A DNA stretch of 64,000 bases, taken from contig JAQPZY010000781.1 of the NCBI GenBank assembly GCA_029931535.1, positions 310,001 to 374,000 of the forward strand, written 5' to 3'. Shown here one piece after another: positions 22,651-35,029 of this stretch (the stretch's first letter is position 1; every line of letters starts with the position of its first letter). The DNA comes from Margaritifera margaritifera. Its lineage: Eukaryota; Mollusca; Bivalvia; Unionida; Margaritiferidae. A model generated the notes under the pieces. That model made no database searches, was not told the DNA's origin, and saw only the letters and a list, made by a program, of their open reading frames with translations. A program made the position numbers and the translations under genes.

Positions 22651-23789
22651 TAAAGTCAAATTTTATTGTCCTAAAAACTATTAAGAACAAACAGCAGTTT
22701 TCCTTGAAACATGTAGGAAAAGCACAATTGTCTTGCCATGACCATTGTGAATATATCGTTACATTTATTTTATTTGTGGACAACATTATAAAAAAAAATT
22801 GCAAACATTTTATACAAAAAAAATTAAGTTTCCCTCTGAAACTTCTTGATATATGCAAAAAGAAGTATTTTGGTTCCTATGTCGATATGTAGTGTATATC
22901 CTTAAAAGAATTTCAATGCACATTCAAACAGGACTCGGACAAAGAGAGGTAATCTTGGATTGCAACAGAGGATCCTAGTAAATATTAAATATGTGCAATT
23001 TGTGCGTTTTTTAAAACATTACTCAGCGTAATTGAAAGTGCTTACATTAACTCGGTAATATTTGCCTTTCCTACTTTAGAAAGGTATATCTGGCAAATTT
23101 TTATATGAAACGTGTACGTCGTGTACAGTGATTGCCATAGAAATGGGAAGTAAATCTTGGAATCCACGTCTCCTTCACAGATTTCAATTTTTGAGAGACA
23201 AAACGCTCATTTTATGCGAAGGTTAAATCCCAATTTAAACATTTTATCAATTATCAAAGGAAGATATTTCCTCGAATATTTGCGTCATTGTACTCGAGGC
23301 GTGAGAGATCCACCAGTATTAAAATCAGTCAACATTTTGGAAATGGAATGAAATCATAAATTAATTACCAGGCTACAGAAACAAGACAAAAAACTTAGAA
23401 GATAGTGGTCATGTAACCTCGTTTAGTAGTACAGTTTCCTCAGGGTAGATGTACCATGTTTGATAAATTTTCAAAATATTCAATATTTTAGACAAACTTC
23501 CCTGGCCTTTAGTAATTGCAATCATCGAGATTTTTTGGCACACATGTTATTAAAAACACTGGTGAGAAAATACACTGCACAGCGTTGTATTAAGTTATCC
23601 CATGCTACCTGTTTTTAAAATCCAGCGTGACTAAACAATGGTACTGTAAGTAAAAAAGTCTGGAACTTGTACAACAAACAACTTATTCATACAATTAGCA
23701 ACAAATTCACCCTAAATGACTGATAAAATGGTTGAGAAATTGGTTGGGCATATTTTATCCGGGTCCTTTTCCAGTACGTATATCGTATC

Positions 23790-24965
23790 TGTTGGTATGG
23801 ACCACAGACAATAAACCGTAATGTTATTGTTTGACAAAATTACAATACTTTCGAGGTACGACCGGCAAAACATACTTGGATTTTATGAACCATGTATTCA
23901 ATACGAAACTTTTTAAAAAATATGAAAATGTTATTATTTACTTAAGTGTAAAATATAGAAAATTATTCGCGAAATAATTTTCATATTTTTTCATTCCTGT
24001 ATTTTTGCATGTGAAAATACAAGATCTCCCATTATGCCATGCGACGCTTGATTGTTTTTGCCTACGGAAGTTATACCTTCAGCAAAAAAAGAGCACTTTG
24101 TGAGTTAGAACAAATAAATGGAAACTGCATTACCTTTCAGACATGGACTTTAGTTCTTGCTGCAGAAACTTGACTCGACGCCGTTCGCGTCTCTATGAAG
24201 CTATTTCCCCTTACCACCTTGACAACAATGATAAACCAGCTGTGATGCAGTGCTGAATCGGACTTGCTTTGTGGTCAGATGGAGTAAAATAATGTACAAA
24301 ATGTCAAAAATGTAATTTACTGCAAGAGATAAGGTCATCATAATCCTACCGCTGTCTTAAATTGCAGCTATTTATATGATCAGCCAATGAAAGTGAGGTA
24401 AATTTACGAAAAGGGTAGTAGGGTGGTGTAGACCTACTGAAGAACTAGTTTTATCCTCTAAGCTTGGATACAGGAACAAGTTCGGTATATAATAAAAAGA
24501 AAATGTTCTTTTCCTGCGTAAATACCAGATATATTTTATTCTGTGGTACAAAAAAAGATATATTTTATCTCGTGGCGAAACCAATACCGGTTTTTATGTA
24601 CCACAAGATGAAATATATCCGGTATTTACGAAGGGAAATACAATTTCCTCTATATATTTCTCGTTTTTAAGAAACGTTCCTCTGAAGGTATCCACTAATA
24701 AATAATCCGTTCTGGTGAAATCTCCCCGTTTACATCCATCAGTACCTCTGTGTGGCGATAGCGATAAAATGAAAATGGCTTTAGGTTCAAGCCTTCTAAT
24801 GCACGCAATTTACCCATACGATAGTTTCTTCTGAAACATTACGTTCATATTTTTCCATAAATTATTTTTCAGTCAATCAGCGACCTTCATTATTGTAATT
24901 ACGGTATTTAATATTCGAACACACGAAAGCTGGTTCCATAACTCATAAAATAGTTAGTTGCCTTT
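23790..24965 (+). repeat. Direct repeat copy B, split by extra DNA
   Basis: Left part 23790-23890 and right part 24673-24963 match copy A; about 700 bases between them are absent from copy A and include a hairpin at 24.51-24.63 kb. Confidence 0.65.
24514..24634 (+). repeat. Inverted repeat, ~44-bp arms
   Basis: GCGTAAATACCAGATATATT near 24515 pairs with AATATATCCGGTATTTACG near 24615 with few mismatches, and TGTGGTAC with GTACCACA closer in. A foldback or MITE-like element. Confidence 0.6.
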
Positions 24966-24989
24966 GAGTAGTAATGGGAGACGCTATAA

Positions 24990-25200
24990 GTACAAATAGG
25001 GCTGTATAGGTAAAAGGGGAATTTAACATTATGGGCGGTATGAGTATAGGTGGAAATACAATGTTACAAATGTCCATAGATTTAACATGATGGGATGGTA
25101 CGAGTAAAAGGTATGTCCATAGATTTAACATGATGGGATGGTACGAGTACAAGGTATGTGCATAGGTTTAACATGATTGGACGGTATGGGTACAATAATA
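24990..25200 (+). repeat. TTAACATTA/GTCCATAG dispersed repeat, three copies
   Basis: Units of about 65-75 bp: GTCCATAG-TTTAACATGATGGGATGGTACGAGTA and variants. Same family as 26.8-27.15 and, inverted, 30.4-30.9 kb. Confidence 0.7.
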
Positions 25201-25395
25201 GATGTAATGTTAATAGTTGTCTATTGTCACGCAATTAGGGCAAGAAAATAGTTTTATGTCATATGAGAATGATTATGTATCTTGGGCGCGTACAAAGTTA
25301 CCTAGTGTAGTTGTATTATTATTATTTGTTTTACGAGACAAGGAGTAAGAGTTGCATCTCGCTGTAGATCACTCGCAGCGCGATACCCATATTTC

Positions 25396-25527
25396 ATGAT
25401 GTGCACGGGTACTTTAACCCTGGGTCTTGCTCTTGTTATTTTAGGTGTGGTAGTATTTATGGGATGTATGTACTATATGCTGGCACAACGATTCGGAGAT
25501 CTTGTCAGGCAGTGTCTACTTGACTGA
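25396..25527 (+). CDS. Short single-pass membrane peptide A
   Basis: ATG ATG start giving a 43-residue peptide with one hydrophobic span (TLTLGLALVILGVVVFMGC) and a charged end (RFGDLVRQCLLD). The same frame stays open upstream for about 40 more codons without ATG (RQGVRVASRCRSLAARYPYF), so an upstream exon is possible. No family recognised. Next to peptide B on the same strand. Confidence 0.3.
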   Translation: MMCTGTLTLGLALVILGVVVFMGCMYYMLAQRFGDLVRQCLLD

Positions 25528-25693
25528 CAGTGTACTACAACCATAGGGATAAGCATGGATTTTTTTATGTTGTAACTAAATTATATTTCTAATTGTATTC
25601 ATACGTAGTACACGTCGCTTGAATTTACTATTTCATCCTTTATGCTTCTTTGCATAGTTAGACTTTTTTCAAAAATTATACCGGATTTGAGAT

Positions 25694-25855
25694 ATGGAGT
25701 ATAGTCAGTTAGCTGTTTCAACTGAAGCAGAAAGTTGCATGCAGTATGTATGTAAAGGGCTTTTTGAGATAATTATAAGTATGTATTTCTTTTGTATTTT
25801 GATGTTGTTTGTCGCATGTTTATATTTAGTTATTAGTTTAATAATAGCAATTTAA
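25694..25855 (+). CDS. Short single-pass membrane peptide B
   Basis: 53 codons from ATG 25694 to TAA 25853-25855: a hydrophilic N-terminus (MEYSQLAVSTEAESCMQYVC) and a long hydrophobic C-terminal helix ending in the stop, as in tail-anchored or small viral membrane proteins. It lies 167 bases after peptide A. Could be chance in AT-rich DNA. Confidence 0.3.
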   Translation: MEYSQLAVSTEAESCMQYVCKGLFEIIISMYFFCILMLFVACLYLVISLIIAI

Positions 25856-26369
25856 TGTAGTACACTAGCCAGTTTGGTTTACTTTTAGTTGGCGGCAGGT
25901 TGTTAATGGGCATTGTTGTCTACAGGGCAACATAGAAGACGGCTGGACAACATAAGTGGCAGCTGAGCAATACAGTTGGCAACCCAGCGACGTGATAAGT
26001 GGCTAGGGGAACGTTGCACCGGTGATACATTACCAGAGAAGATTACACTCATGTGGTACGTTGCACATCGGTGTTAAGAAGATATCGGCAGTCCGTCTAG
26101 AAGTTACTGGAACTCCCTCCTAGGAACGGTTAAGTTCAGGGGAAAAGAGTGGAGCATACCCAGGATGAGTTCGTCCTAAGCATTTGAATTTCGAACTGTG
26201 AACTTTGAATTTTGAACTATGCATGTTGAATTTTAAACAATACATATGGTTATGTGAACCACCCGATCATTTTATTGAAATCATATTCGTATTATGGTGA
26301 ATACCAAGCTTCAATAGTTGTATATGACAACGTTAGCATAATTTAACATTTATTTGATAATATCATAAA

Positions 26370-26556
26370 GTGATTTCTTTGTATGCATTTAAGGGAGTGT
26401 TGTTCTCCGTTATTGGTGTCAGTACCTTGTTTATGTATATAATCCAGCGTAATTGTCTCGAAGGGGACGCTAATGCTACGTGTGAAGTGGTGAACATTGT
26501 TTCAAGTTCGAGTCTTTTAAGTGTTTTTTTTCTTTGTATTTTTCTATCATATTGTT

Positions 26557-26562
<6 letters not shown>
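26370..26562 (+). CDS. Possible two-helix membrane frame ending in (TA)n
   Basis: Open frame with LFSVIGVSTLFMYII, a hydrophilic loop RNCLEGDANATCEV (two Cys, one N-glycosylation-type NAT), then LLSVFFLCIFLSYCLC, running into the (TA)n tract at 26563-26635. Start codon uncertain. Third hydrophobic frame on the left side of the palindrome. No family recognised. Confidence 0.25.
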
Positions 26563-26640
<78 letters not shown>

Positions 26641-26759
26641 CAGTAATCAGTAAGCATGAGTAATTTGTGTGCGGTGTCGGATCTCGTACTTCATTATCAT
26701 AAACATTTCATTCACATACATTGTGTTCGGTGTTTTCACTTAATCCAAACCCATTCGGT

Positions 26760-28500
26760 TAGAATCTTGTGACATGGATAGGTTTAACATTAGTATGCCA
26801 CTTGGGGTACATCGATAATTTAACATTGTTCCTTAACATTACGTTGCCCTTTGTACCCATAAATGTATTTGGTTAAATGTAATATTTAAAACGTCCATAA
26901 GATTAATATAATGGAACGGTGTGGGTTCAAGGGGAATGGTAATCGTAAAAATGTCCATACGTTGAGCAGAATGGGACGGTATGGGCACAAAGAGAAATGT
27001 TATGTTAAAATGTCCACAGGTGGAACACGAGTATGGTAGTATGGGACGATATGGGCACAGGGTTAATGGTAATGTTAAAAACTTAAATAGGTTTAACAGG
27101 ATGGGCACAAATAGAAATGTAATGGCAAAAGTGTCCATAGGTTGAACATACCAACTGACTGACCATCTCCTACAGCTACTGACCGGCACACACACCTACT
27201 GACCAACACGCCGTCTGACTGACCAGTACCCACACCGACTGACCAAGACAATCATACTGACCAGCACTCACATCTACTAATCAACACCCATTCCTACTAA
27301 CCAATATAGTTTTACTGACCAGCACCCACAACTACTGGCCAACACTCACAACTACTACCAAAACACAGTGTTACTGACCAACACCCACATCTACTGACCA
27401 TCACCCACACATACTGACCAACATATCATTTGACTCACCAGAACCCACACCTACTGACCAACACACAGTCTTACTGAGCAGCACCCACACCTACTTTCCA
27501 ACAGTCGTACCAACCAGCACTCGCATCTACTAAACAATAACCACTTCTACTAAACAATACAGTTTTGCTAGCAAGCACCAACACGTACTGCCTATCCCTC
27601 GCACCTACTGACCATCACCGACACCAACTGACCAACACAACGTCGTACTGATCATCACTCTTACCAACTGAAAAACACCCACAGCTACTTATCAACACCT
27701 AACTCACACAAAGGATAGGATGTAAAATAAAAGGGTGAATTAGAAATAAAACTTCTTTAAACAAAACTAAACAACTGGTAAGAGTGGTCACACTTTCACA
27801 CAAACATACAATTCCTCCTTATATACTATCACACGTGAAATGTAAGAAGAGGAAAGGAAAGGAATATTAATTCACACAAGCATACAACTCATATACTATC
27901 ACACGTGGAGTATAAAGACAGAGAAGGATAGAAATGTTCACAGTGGCACACAAGCACACTATCATACTTATATGTTATCGCGCACTAAACGTGAATATAG
28001 AGAAATGAGCCTGAGTGCATTCTTTGGTTTTGACAAAGTTGATATAATGTTGCACGTCAGCCTTCCTATAGGTCAATAAAAATAGAATCTAAATATCCAC
28101 CGTATGTTACAAGTTCTAAAAGTGCATGCTAAATATAAAATCATACATAGGAATTTGGTGACACATGGTATATATAAACTTTCACTTTTTGCCCAGTTCT
28201 GAAAGGTATGCCTTTGTTCATAATTAAGTGTATTTATCTGTCTCTCTATCATGTTGTAGTTCCCGTAGAGAACAAATACCGTCGTTCCAACCTGATGGTA
28301 AGTTTTTATAACTGCCATACGATCCCAAACTCGGGACTGTATGGGGTCGATGGAAAATGTAACGTGACAAACGCTTACAACTACAGACCCATAACACATC
28401 TACTGATAAACAATCAGTGTTAAATGAAAGGGGATGTAAAAAGTAGGAATTAGAGTAAAGAAGATTAACCACTCATTTAAGAAATAACTCATGCAGAAAA
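26760..28500. repeat. Left arm of large imperfect palindrome
   Basis: From outside in: GTCCATAG/TTAACATT units (26760-27150), a TACTGACCAACACCCACA minisatellite of 25 or more copies (27150-27690), AAAGGATAGGA and CACACGTG-containing units (27780-27960), then segments matching the right arm in reverse (28010-28175 with 29612-29770; 28262-28470 with 29290-29520). Confidence 0.75.
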
Positions 28501-28544
28501 TCGGTTGGACTAGGAGTAGGAATAACATGGAAAATTAACGTATC

Positions 28545-28905
28545 TAACTGCATTGTAAACATTTATCAATGCGGCATTTTATGTAACACACAGTCAACAA
28601 AAAACTTCTTACACCTGTAAGCGTTTATCGATATAACATTATGCAGCCTGCATTCGACAATGAACGTGCCTAGCGACCTTGTAAGCTTTTATCGATGCGG
28701 CAGTATGTCGACAAAGAATTGGCCTGACCGTGTTGTGGGTATCGTTGAGCCATTATAATACAGTGCACAGTCGATAACGATCGTACCTACCCGCAAGCAT
28801 ATGTCAATGTGGCATTATGTAGCGTACAGTCGAAAAAGAAATTGAGCCTCACACTAAGCGTTTATAGTTGTAGCATGATGTAGCGCACATTCGACAAAAA
28901 TCTTA
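28545..28905 (+). repeat. Central degenerate tandem repeats (iteron-like)
   Basis: About six copies of a 55-65 bp unit with the shared core GTAAGCGTTTATCGATG..GCATTATGTAGC..ACAGTCGACAAA. They occupy the centre of the palindrome between its arms. Confidence 0.65.
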
Positions 28906-29289
28906 TGTAATTAGTTGTGTGTTTGTCTGTCTCTGATCCTGCTTGTATACCCCTGTTACAATTTCCGTAGATGGCTGTACTGACCTTAATGCTAAAGTTC
29001 CATAGGAGGCTATACCAGTGTATGTTTGTATTTGTATGTGTTTTTGTTTCTTTTGTCGATGCATGTATTTGTCAATTGTTTAATCTTTAATACAAAAACG
29101 TAAAGCCCCTTCCACCCTTCTGTTCTTTTGGTGTATGATTGTATATAAGTACGGTAATATGTTTGTGAGTTAGTGTGTGAATGTGAGCATTCATACCCTT
29201 TTACCTTTTACCCTACTTTGGGTATGTATGCGTGTATGTATGTAGTTATGTGTTTATGTATGAGTGTGAAATGTACTTTGTCTATAATA

Positions 29290-30900
29290 GGGGTTACTCT
29301 TTCTTCCTCAACCTCCTACTTTTTACATAACCTTTTATTTGACACTGCGTGTTGGTCAATAGATGTGTGTGTGTGTGTCAGTTAATCTGTGTTTGGGTCT
29401 GTATGTGTAAGTATTGTTCACATTATATTTCTCATTGACCCCATACAGTCCCGAGTTTGGTGTGATACGGAAGTGATAAGAATTTAACATTAGGTTGGAA
29501 CGGAATAGTCCTCTATGGGAATTGTAACATGAGAGAGGAACAGAAAAATGCACTTATTGACACAAACACATACTTTCTAAAACTCGACAAAAACATCGAA
29601 AACTTGTAGGTATCCTGTGTCACCAAATTCCTATATGTAGTGTACATTTTTCGAACTTTGAACGTTCGGTAGATATTCCAATTCATTTTATACAGACCGA
29701 TAGGAAGGTTTGCCTGCAACCTTGTTACAACTTTTTCAAAACCAAAGAATGCACTCAGACTCATTTCGCTATATTCACTTTTAGTGTGTGGTGGTATACA
29801 AATAAGATCGTATGTTTGTGTGCCAGTGGGAACATTCATATCCTTTTCTCTCATTACATTCTGCGTGTGAAAGCATATAAGTAGGAATCGTATATTAGTG
29901 AAAGTGTGAACATACTTATCCTCCTCTCTCCTAACACTCCACGAGTGATAGTATATGAGTTGTATATTTGTGTGAATGGGTAAATATTCCTATCCTTTTC
30001 TCTCCTTACACTCCACGTGTGATGGTATATAAATAGGAATTGTATGACTGTGTTGAAGTGTAAACATTCCTATCCTTTTCTCTCCTTACTACACGTGTGA
30101 TAGTAATTGTATATTTGTGTAAAAGTGTGGCCACTGTTACCATTAGTTTAGTTTGTTTATAGGGATTTACTTTCTAGTTCACCTTCTTCTTTTACATCTT
30201 ACCCTTTCTGTGAGTCAGTGTAGATGTTGGTCAGTAGCTGTGGACGATGGTCAGTAGATATCGGTGCTGGTGAGTAAGGCGGTGTGTTGATGGTCAGTAG
30301 TTGTAGGTGATGATCAGTAAGATTGCGTGTTGGTCAGTAAGTGTGGGTGCTGGTCAGTAGATTAAATGATGGTCAGTCATGGTCAGTGAATATGTATGTT
30401 CAACCTATGGACATTTTTAACAATACCATTCCCCTTGTGTCCATAGTGTCATATATGTACCAAGAGGACAAAATAAAAACGTGTGACACAAAACGGGAAA
30501 TGTCATGTTAATCTAATGTTTAACTCCATTTGTATCCTAACTACCATACTCATATTCCAAATATTTACATATTTAACGTTACATGTCTGGTTGTGTCCAT
30601 ACCATCCCATCTTGTTAAACCTATGGACATTTTTAACATTATCTTTTCCCTTGTACACCAAGTGTCATTTTGTACTCAAAACCAAAAACATTTATGGGTA
30701 CAAACGGACATATCATGTTAAGACGAATGTTAAATTCCCCTTGTTCTCCAAGTGACATACTAATGTTGAACCTATGGACATAGTTAACATTACATTTCTC
30801 CTTGTACCCATACCATCCGATAATGCTAATATCCCCTTGTACCCATATAGTCCCATTTGTACTATAGAGCCCCCATTACTTCTTCTTTGACCTAAATATG
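29290..30900. repeat. Right arm of large imperfect palindrome
   Basis: Mirror order of the left arm: CTACTTTTTACAT segment, CCCCATACAGTCCCGAGTTTGG (29438-29460, matching 28325-28350 reversed), CACCAAATTCCTATAT, ACACGTGTGATAGTATAT units (29820-30130), GTGTTGGTCAGTAG minisatellite (30220-30395), then CCTATGGACATTTTTAACATT units (30395-30860). Confidence 0.75.
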
Positions 30901-30982
30901 GTGATGAAAACGGGTAGCACTGTAGGTAACAACACTTACAACTTGTAAACGACATTCGATAACGTTAAACTAGGACTGAACA

Positions 30983-30990
30983 CAGCTATA
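30983..30990 (+). promoter_or_regulatory. TATA box candidate
   Basis: TATAAATA 66 bases before the ATG at 31056. A CTATAAATGTG also occurs near 4248 beside the same repeat family. Confidence 0.3.
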
Positions 30991-31055
30991 AATACAGACT
31001 AGGTCAAGAGTATGATTCCAGCAGATTTTAAATAGTCTACAATAATTCGTCAAAG

Positions 31056-31499
31056 ATGGACAACTGCACACGATTAAAAAGAAAATATCATGAGGCAAAC
31101 AAACAAAAATATCTACTAATACTAATGGCTATAGGAGTGTGCCTAATTTACTGTTTAAAAAAGGTTATGAATTTATTTTATTTTTTTGTTTTCTTAATTT
31201 TTGCTGCCGTGTCTAAAATCCTGATGAAATCTGCAAACAACTGGCAGACTAATGCTAGAACAAGCAAAATGGCAAGCAAAATGGCACGATCAAGTGAAAT
31301 GTCACAACACCACTACCACCAGCCCATGCTCCTCCAACACCTCCTACTAAACCTCGTAACAAAATTGCTACAGACAGTTGAATTTGTGATACCTGTAACT
31401 ATAATAATGTTGGCAATTGTTACACCTTTCTCTTTGAATAATAGTTTGTGTGGAAGTTTCAGCCACATTTTGTTTCCATCAGCTGTATTTGTATTCTGA
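31056..31499 (+). CDS. Putative small multi-pass membrane protein
   Basis: 147 codons from ATG to TGA, not recognised. Basic N-terminus, two adjacent hydrophobic spans (YLLILMAIGVCLIYCL and FYFFVFLIFAAV), a hydrophilic Ser/Lys/His-rich middle with repeated SKMA and then FVIPVTIIMLAIV. A TATA-like box lies 66 bases upstream. It borders the right arm of the palindrome, while other hydrophobic frames border the left. The overlapping minus frame (31313-31651) has clustered Cys residues and could instead be the coded one. Confidence 0.35.
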   Translation: MDNCTRLKRKYHEANKQKYLLILMAIGVCLIYCLKKVMNLFYFFVFLIFAAVSKILMKSANNWQTNARTSKMASKMARSSEMSQHHYHQPMLLQHLLLNLVTKLLQTVEFVIPVTIIMLAIVTPFSLNNSLCGSFSHILFPSAVFVF

Positions 31500-31699
31500 T
31501 TTACGGCACCGTATATATAATTCGTGTATGCAACACAATTTTCCTGATGGTAACATAATCTTTTATACTCGCTTAAATAATAAATTCTAGCACATTTGCC
31601 ATTACTGTCATGCATTTTCTTTTGTAATTGCAAACCATGGTTTAGATACAATAGTTAAAGAAAAGTAGTTGGATAACTGATGGTATCCAGACAATTTCT

Positions 31700-32418
31700 T
31701 TATATTGACAAACTTTATTTATTCGAGGTCGCAACGCCCTCCTTATAAAATATTTTTTATTAGTCTCAGACGGAGTGGTGGCACACACAAAAACAACTCG
31801 GACACCGGAGGTTCAACAGTAGAGATTTTTATTTTGTGCTTGAGAAAATTCATAACAAGTCATTATAGGACGCAGAAGTCCACTGGGCTACCGAAATTCA
31901 AATATGGTAGCCACAACCTAGAATAATGTTAGCCTATGGGCTCCATACACAAAGTATTTCAAACCGGGAAGTAATTTTCATGATAGTGAGTCATAACTGA
32001 ATTCAATAGATAGAGCCCTGATCACGTTATAATTTAATTTAGTATTTGCAAGTCATTCGTTATTTATTTGGCACGTTTTATACTGCTCAATAATATCTGC
32101 ATGTATTATAGTGGGTATACATTTAATTGATATGGTTACTTACTTGTTATGCCTAGTTACAAACGGTAAATGCTGTGTGTTGTCTTTCATTTACAGATCA
32201 ATTTTCAGACCAGTTTGTACATAAAATTTAATTAAAGTTCTTATTTAAATTTATCTTTGCCTTGCTTGTTTTTATTGTGTAGCCTTCATGTAAGACTCGT
32301 ATTTCCAAATATATTACATTTACATATTTATTGTAAAATCAATCAACCGATTGTATTTAGTTATTTAGTTTAGTTTTTTTTGAAAGGTACAAAATTCAAA
32401 TATTGATATACCTATCTC

Positions 32419-32506
<88 letters not shown>

Positions 32507-34640
32507 TGGCAAGTTTTTTGTCTGAAGAAAATAATTTCCTAATTTTGTAGATCAAACATTTTCTTAATACTCTTACCTGAAGCGCTATTGTTTTTTTTTT
32601 TTTTTGTTTTTTTGTGTGAATTGGGGATGGGCAAAGAGGTGTTCATATTTAAGTAGTCTAGCCATTGAATGGGGGAGAGGTCCTTTCTTTTCGGTGAAAA
32701 GAACATTCGAAAGTGTCATGTTTAAGCTTTTTGTTGTGTTCACAATGGGCAAGTAACTATATCCAAAAGTGCCAATCATTGGATTCAATGTAGAACTTCC
32801 TGATTTGGAATGAGTGGTAAATCACTGAGTGCCTAAAGTAGAATCTATCATGCAAATAAAGGGACGCACTGTCAGCATTGCTTGAAGGTCATAGATTACT
32901 GGATAGATAGATACATTCAAAGTGATATGATACTTTAGCTCATGCTCAAATTTCACGTTTTTTAGAGATAAAATTTCCACATTGCGGTGCGAAGACTTCA
33001 TATCTAGTGAACAGTATTTTCCAACACTAATTGACTCTCGCAAATGTCAGTTAGGTACTTATACTCTATAAATACTTGCCATTTTTATATGCCGTACCAT
33101 AATATAAAAATGTCATTAAGCTTGTAAACAATAGTTTGGCGTAGTGTTCGTCCATATTAATTATTACTACTTTAATCATATTAATCTCCATATTAATTAT
33201 TACTACTTTAATCATATTAATCTTCTATAATCCTGTATCAATAACTTTATTACAAACCCATTTAATGTTGCATGGTCTATCTGGCGGTCGATAAAAACGT
33301 TCAATCCATATTTCCGTATCACACACCCATACTGGAACTAGATAAGTATTTTCACTGTCGTTCAAACATCTAAATCACTAGACGCACCAAATCAACCCTT
33401 AAAATCTTAATTCGTTTCAAATTTCATTAATACTGAATGGCTAAAGGTATTCAGAAAGAGTAAAAGAGGGAGTATGCAATAAATACAAAGCCGCATTCGT
33501 GTTTTGTTCAGAGTCGTTTGAAAGAACTCGTTTGATATGGTGTATAAATACGCGAACAAAATACATCAAACGCAATCGAGAGGCATGAAGGAAATAGACA
33601 GTCATTGACTTGTCTTTCAGAAAGTGTAGCCGTTTTCTAAAAACCCACTATAGGAAATGACTGAAGATGATATTCGTGAATAATAAAGGGTATTGGGACA
33701 CTTTATGTTCCTTTTTATTTATTTATTTTTGTTTCTCCCCTTTTTATTACTCCCTATTTTCACAACTTTCTACAAAACGTTTACACATTTTAATTAAGAA
33801 TTTCTCCTTTAAACTGCTTTCTTTTTTATTATCCTTGTCTCTCACCTACTCCCTCGTTGTTCACCCTCTACTTTCATGTACATTGGCTAAATGCTAATGT
33901 TTAACCAAGAGATTCTTCACTTTGGCTGATCAATAATTTTAATTTTTTGTCATTAAAACTCAAAATCGGCTCCATATATTTATATATTTTTACAATTTTT
34001 GTATCGTAAAAGGAGATGAACACTATAAGCCACTTACCTTCGTTCGAATCCTTTACCTTCTACACTGTACCTCTTGTAAACACCAATTACAAATTTATGA
34101 AATAAAATGTTTAAACTAAGAGAAGTAATTTATTCGTGTTTTATGATAAATTTTGGCAAAAATGAGACAAATTAATGTCCGTTCACACATCGTGATATCA
34201 TCGCCACACCTCATTCTGTAAAATGCGGGCTTTCTGACGGAATTGGCATTTTTACAGATTTTAATAGGTATTTATAAAATTTATTTATATAGTAGTGATT
34301 GTTCTCACCCGTCTGTCTATCAATGCGAAAATTTTGAATCTAAACACATGTTAATATTGACCTTACGCTTATGGCAAGCCATGAAAAGAAAAGGTTACAT
34401 TATTTCGAGGTTATATTACGCGAACTCGAGAGAGCCAATCAGGACATACTTATAATAACATGATCTCTGTAACTCGTATAATCGAACTCCCCATTATGTA
34501 TGGTCTGGCTTTCAACTACGCGTGGTCGAAATTCCCATGACGCATATTTGGACTATTTCACAGCAAACGAGAGCTATAAAGTTGCCAGTATTACCCTTTG
34601 TAGAGTATCGAATACGCGTTCTTAAAATTCGAATACGAGG
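31700..34640. other. AT-rich stretch without recognised genes
   Basis: Contains (AT)n at 32421-32503, a T run near 32591 and a 36-bp direct duplication at 33150-33222 (TATTAATTATTACTACTTTA). No coding signal. Confidence 0.55.
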
Positions 34641-34659
34641 CAATGAACTTAAGGCTTGT

Positions 34660-35028
34660 TTAATTTGTGGATTTTGTGGATTTTTTTTTTGTACATTTGG
34701 ATTTTTCAATATTTTCTGATCGCTCTGTATAATTATACTTTAAATGAGACCATATTATTCGCACGCCATCTGAATGAATATAAATATTCTTTCCGTTTCT
34801 TGTGATTGCATCGAGCATTGTTTGTTCGCGGTATTGTGACTTTAGCTTTAATTCATCACGAGACAATTGTAATAAGTTGGGAATGTAGTTGATAATGGGC
34901 CATTTCTCTTTTGAACCACTTCTGTTCCTTCTATAACTAAAGTACTCGCGTACTACAAATACTGCTGCTGTTGCTACTACTATTACTACTACTACTAAGG
35001 TTACCTTTGCATCTACTATCACCAGCAC
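34660..35028 (-). CDS. Possible membrane-anchored exon
   Basis: Open minus frame whose N-terminal hydrophobic run (VTLVVVVIVVATAAVFVV) comes partly from a GTA trinucleotide repeat, followed by plausible soluble sequence (KEKWPIINYIPNLLQLSRDE, TMLDAITRNGKNIYI). No family recognised and ends not supported. Confidence 0.22.
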   Translation of the reverse strand: MLVIVDAKVTLVVVVIVVATAAVFVVREYFSYRRNRSGSKEKWPIINYIPNLLQLSRDELKLKSQYREQTMLDAITRNGKNIYIHSDGVRIIWSHLKYNYTERSENIEKSKCTKKKSTKSTN

Positions 35029-35029
35029 T

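Noticed and set aside
31313..31651. Minus-strand Cys-containing frame as a PAN/apple-domain exon
   Set aside because: Cys spacing suggestive only; overlaps a better plus-strand frame, so not called separately.
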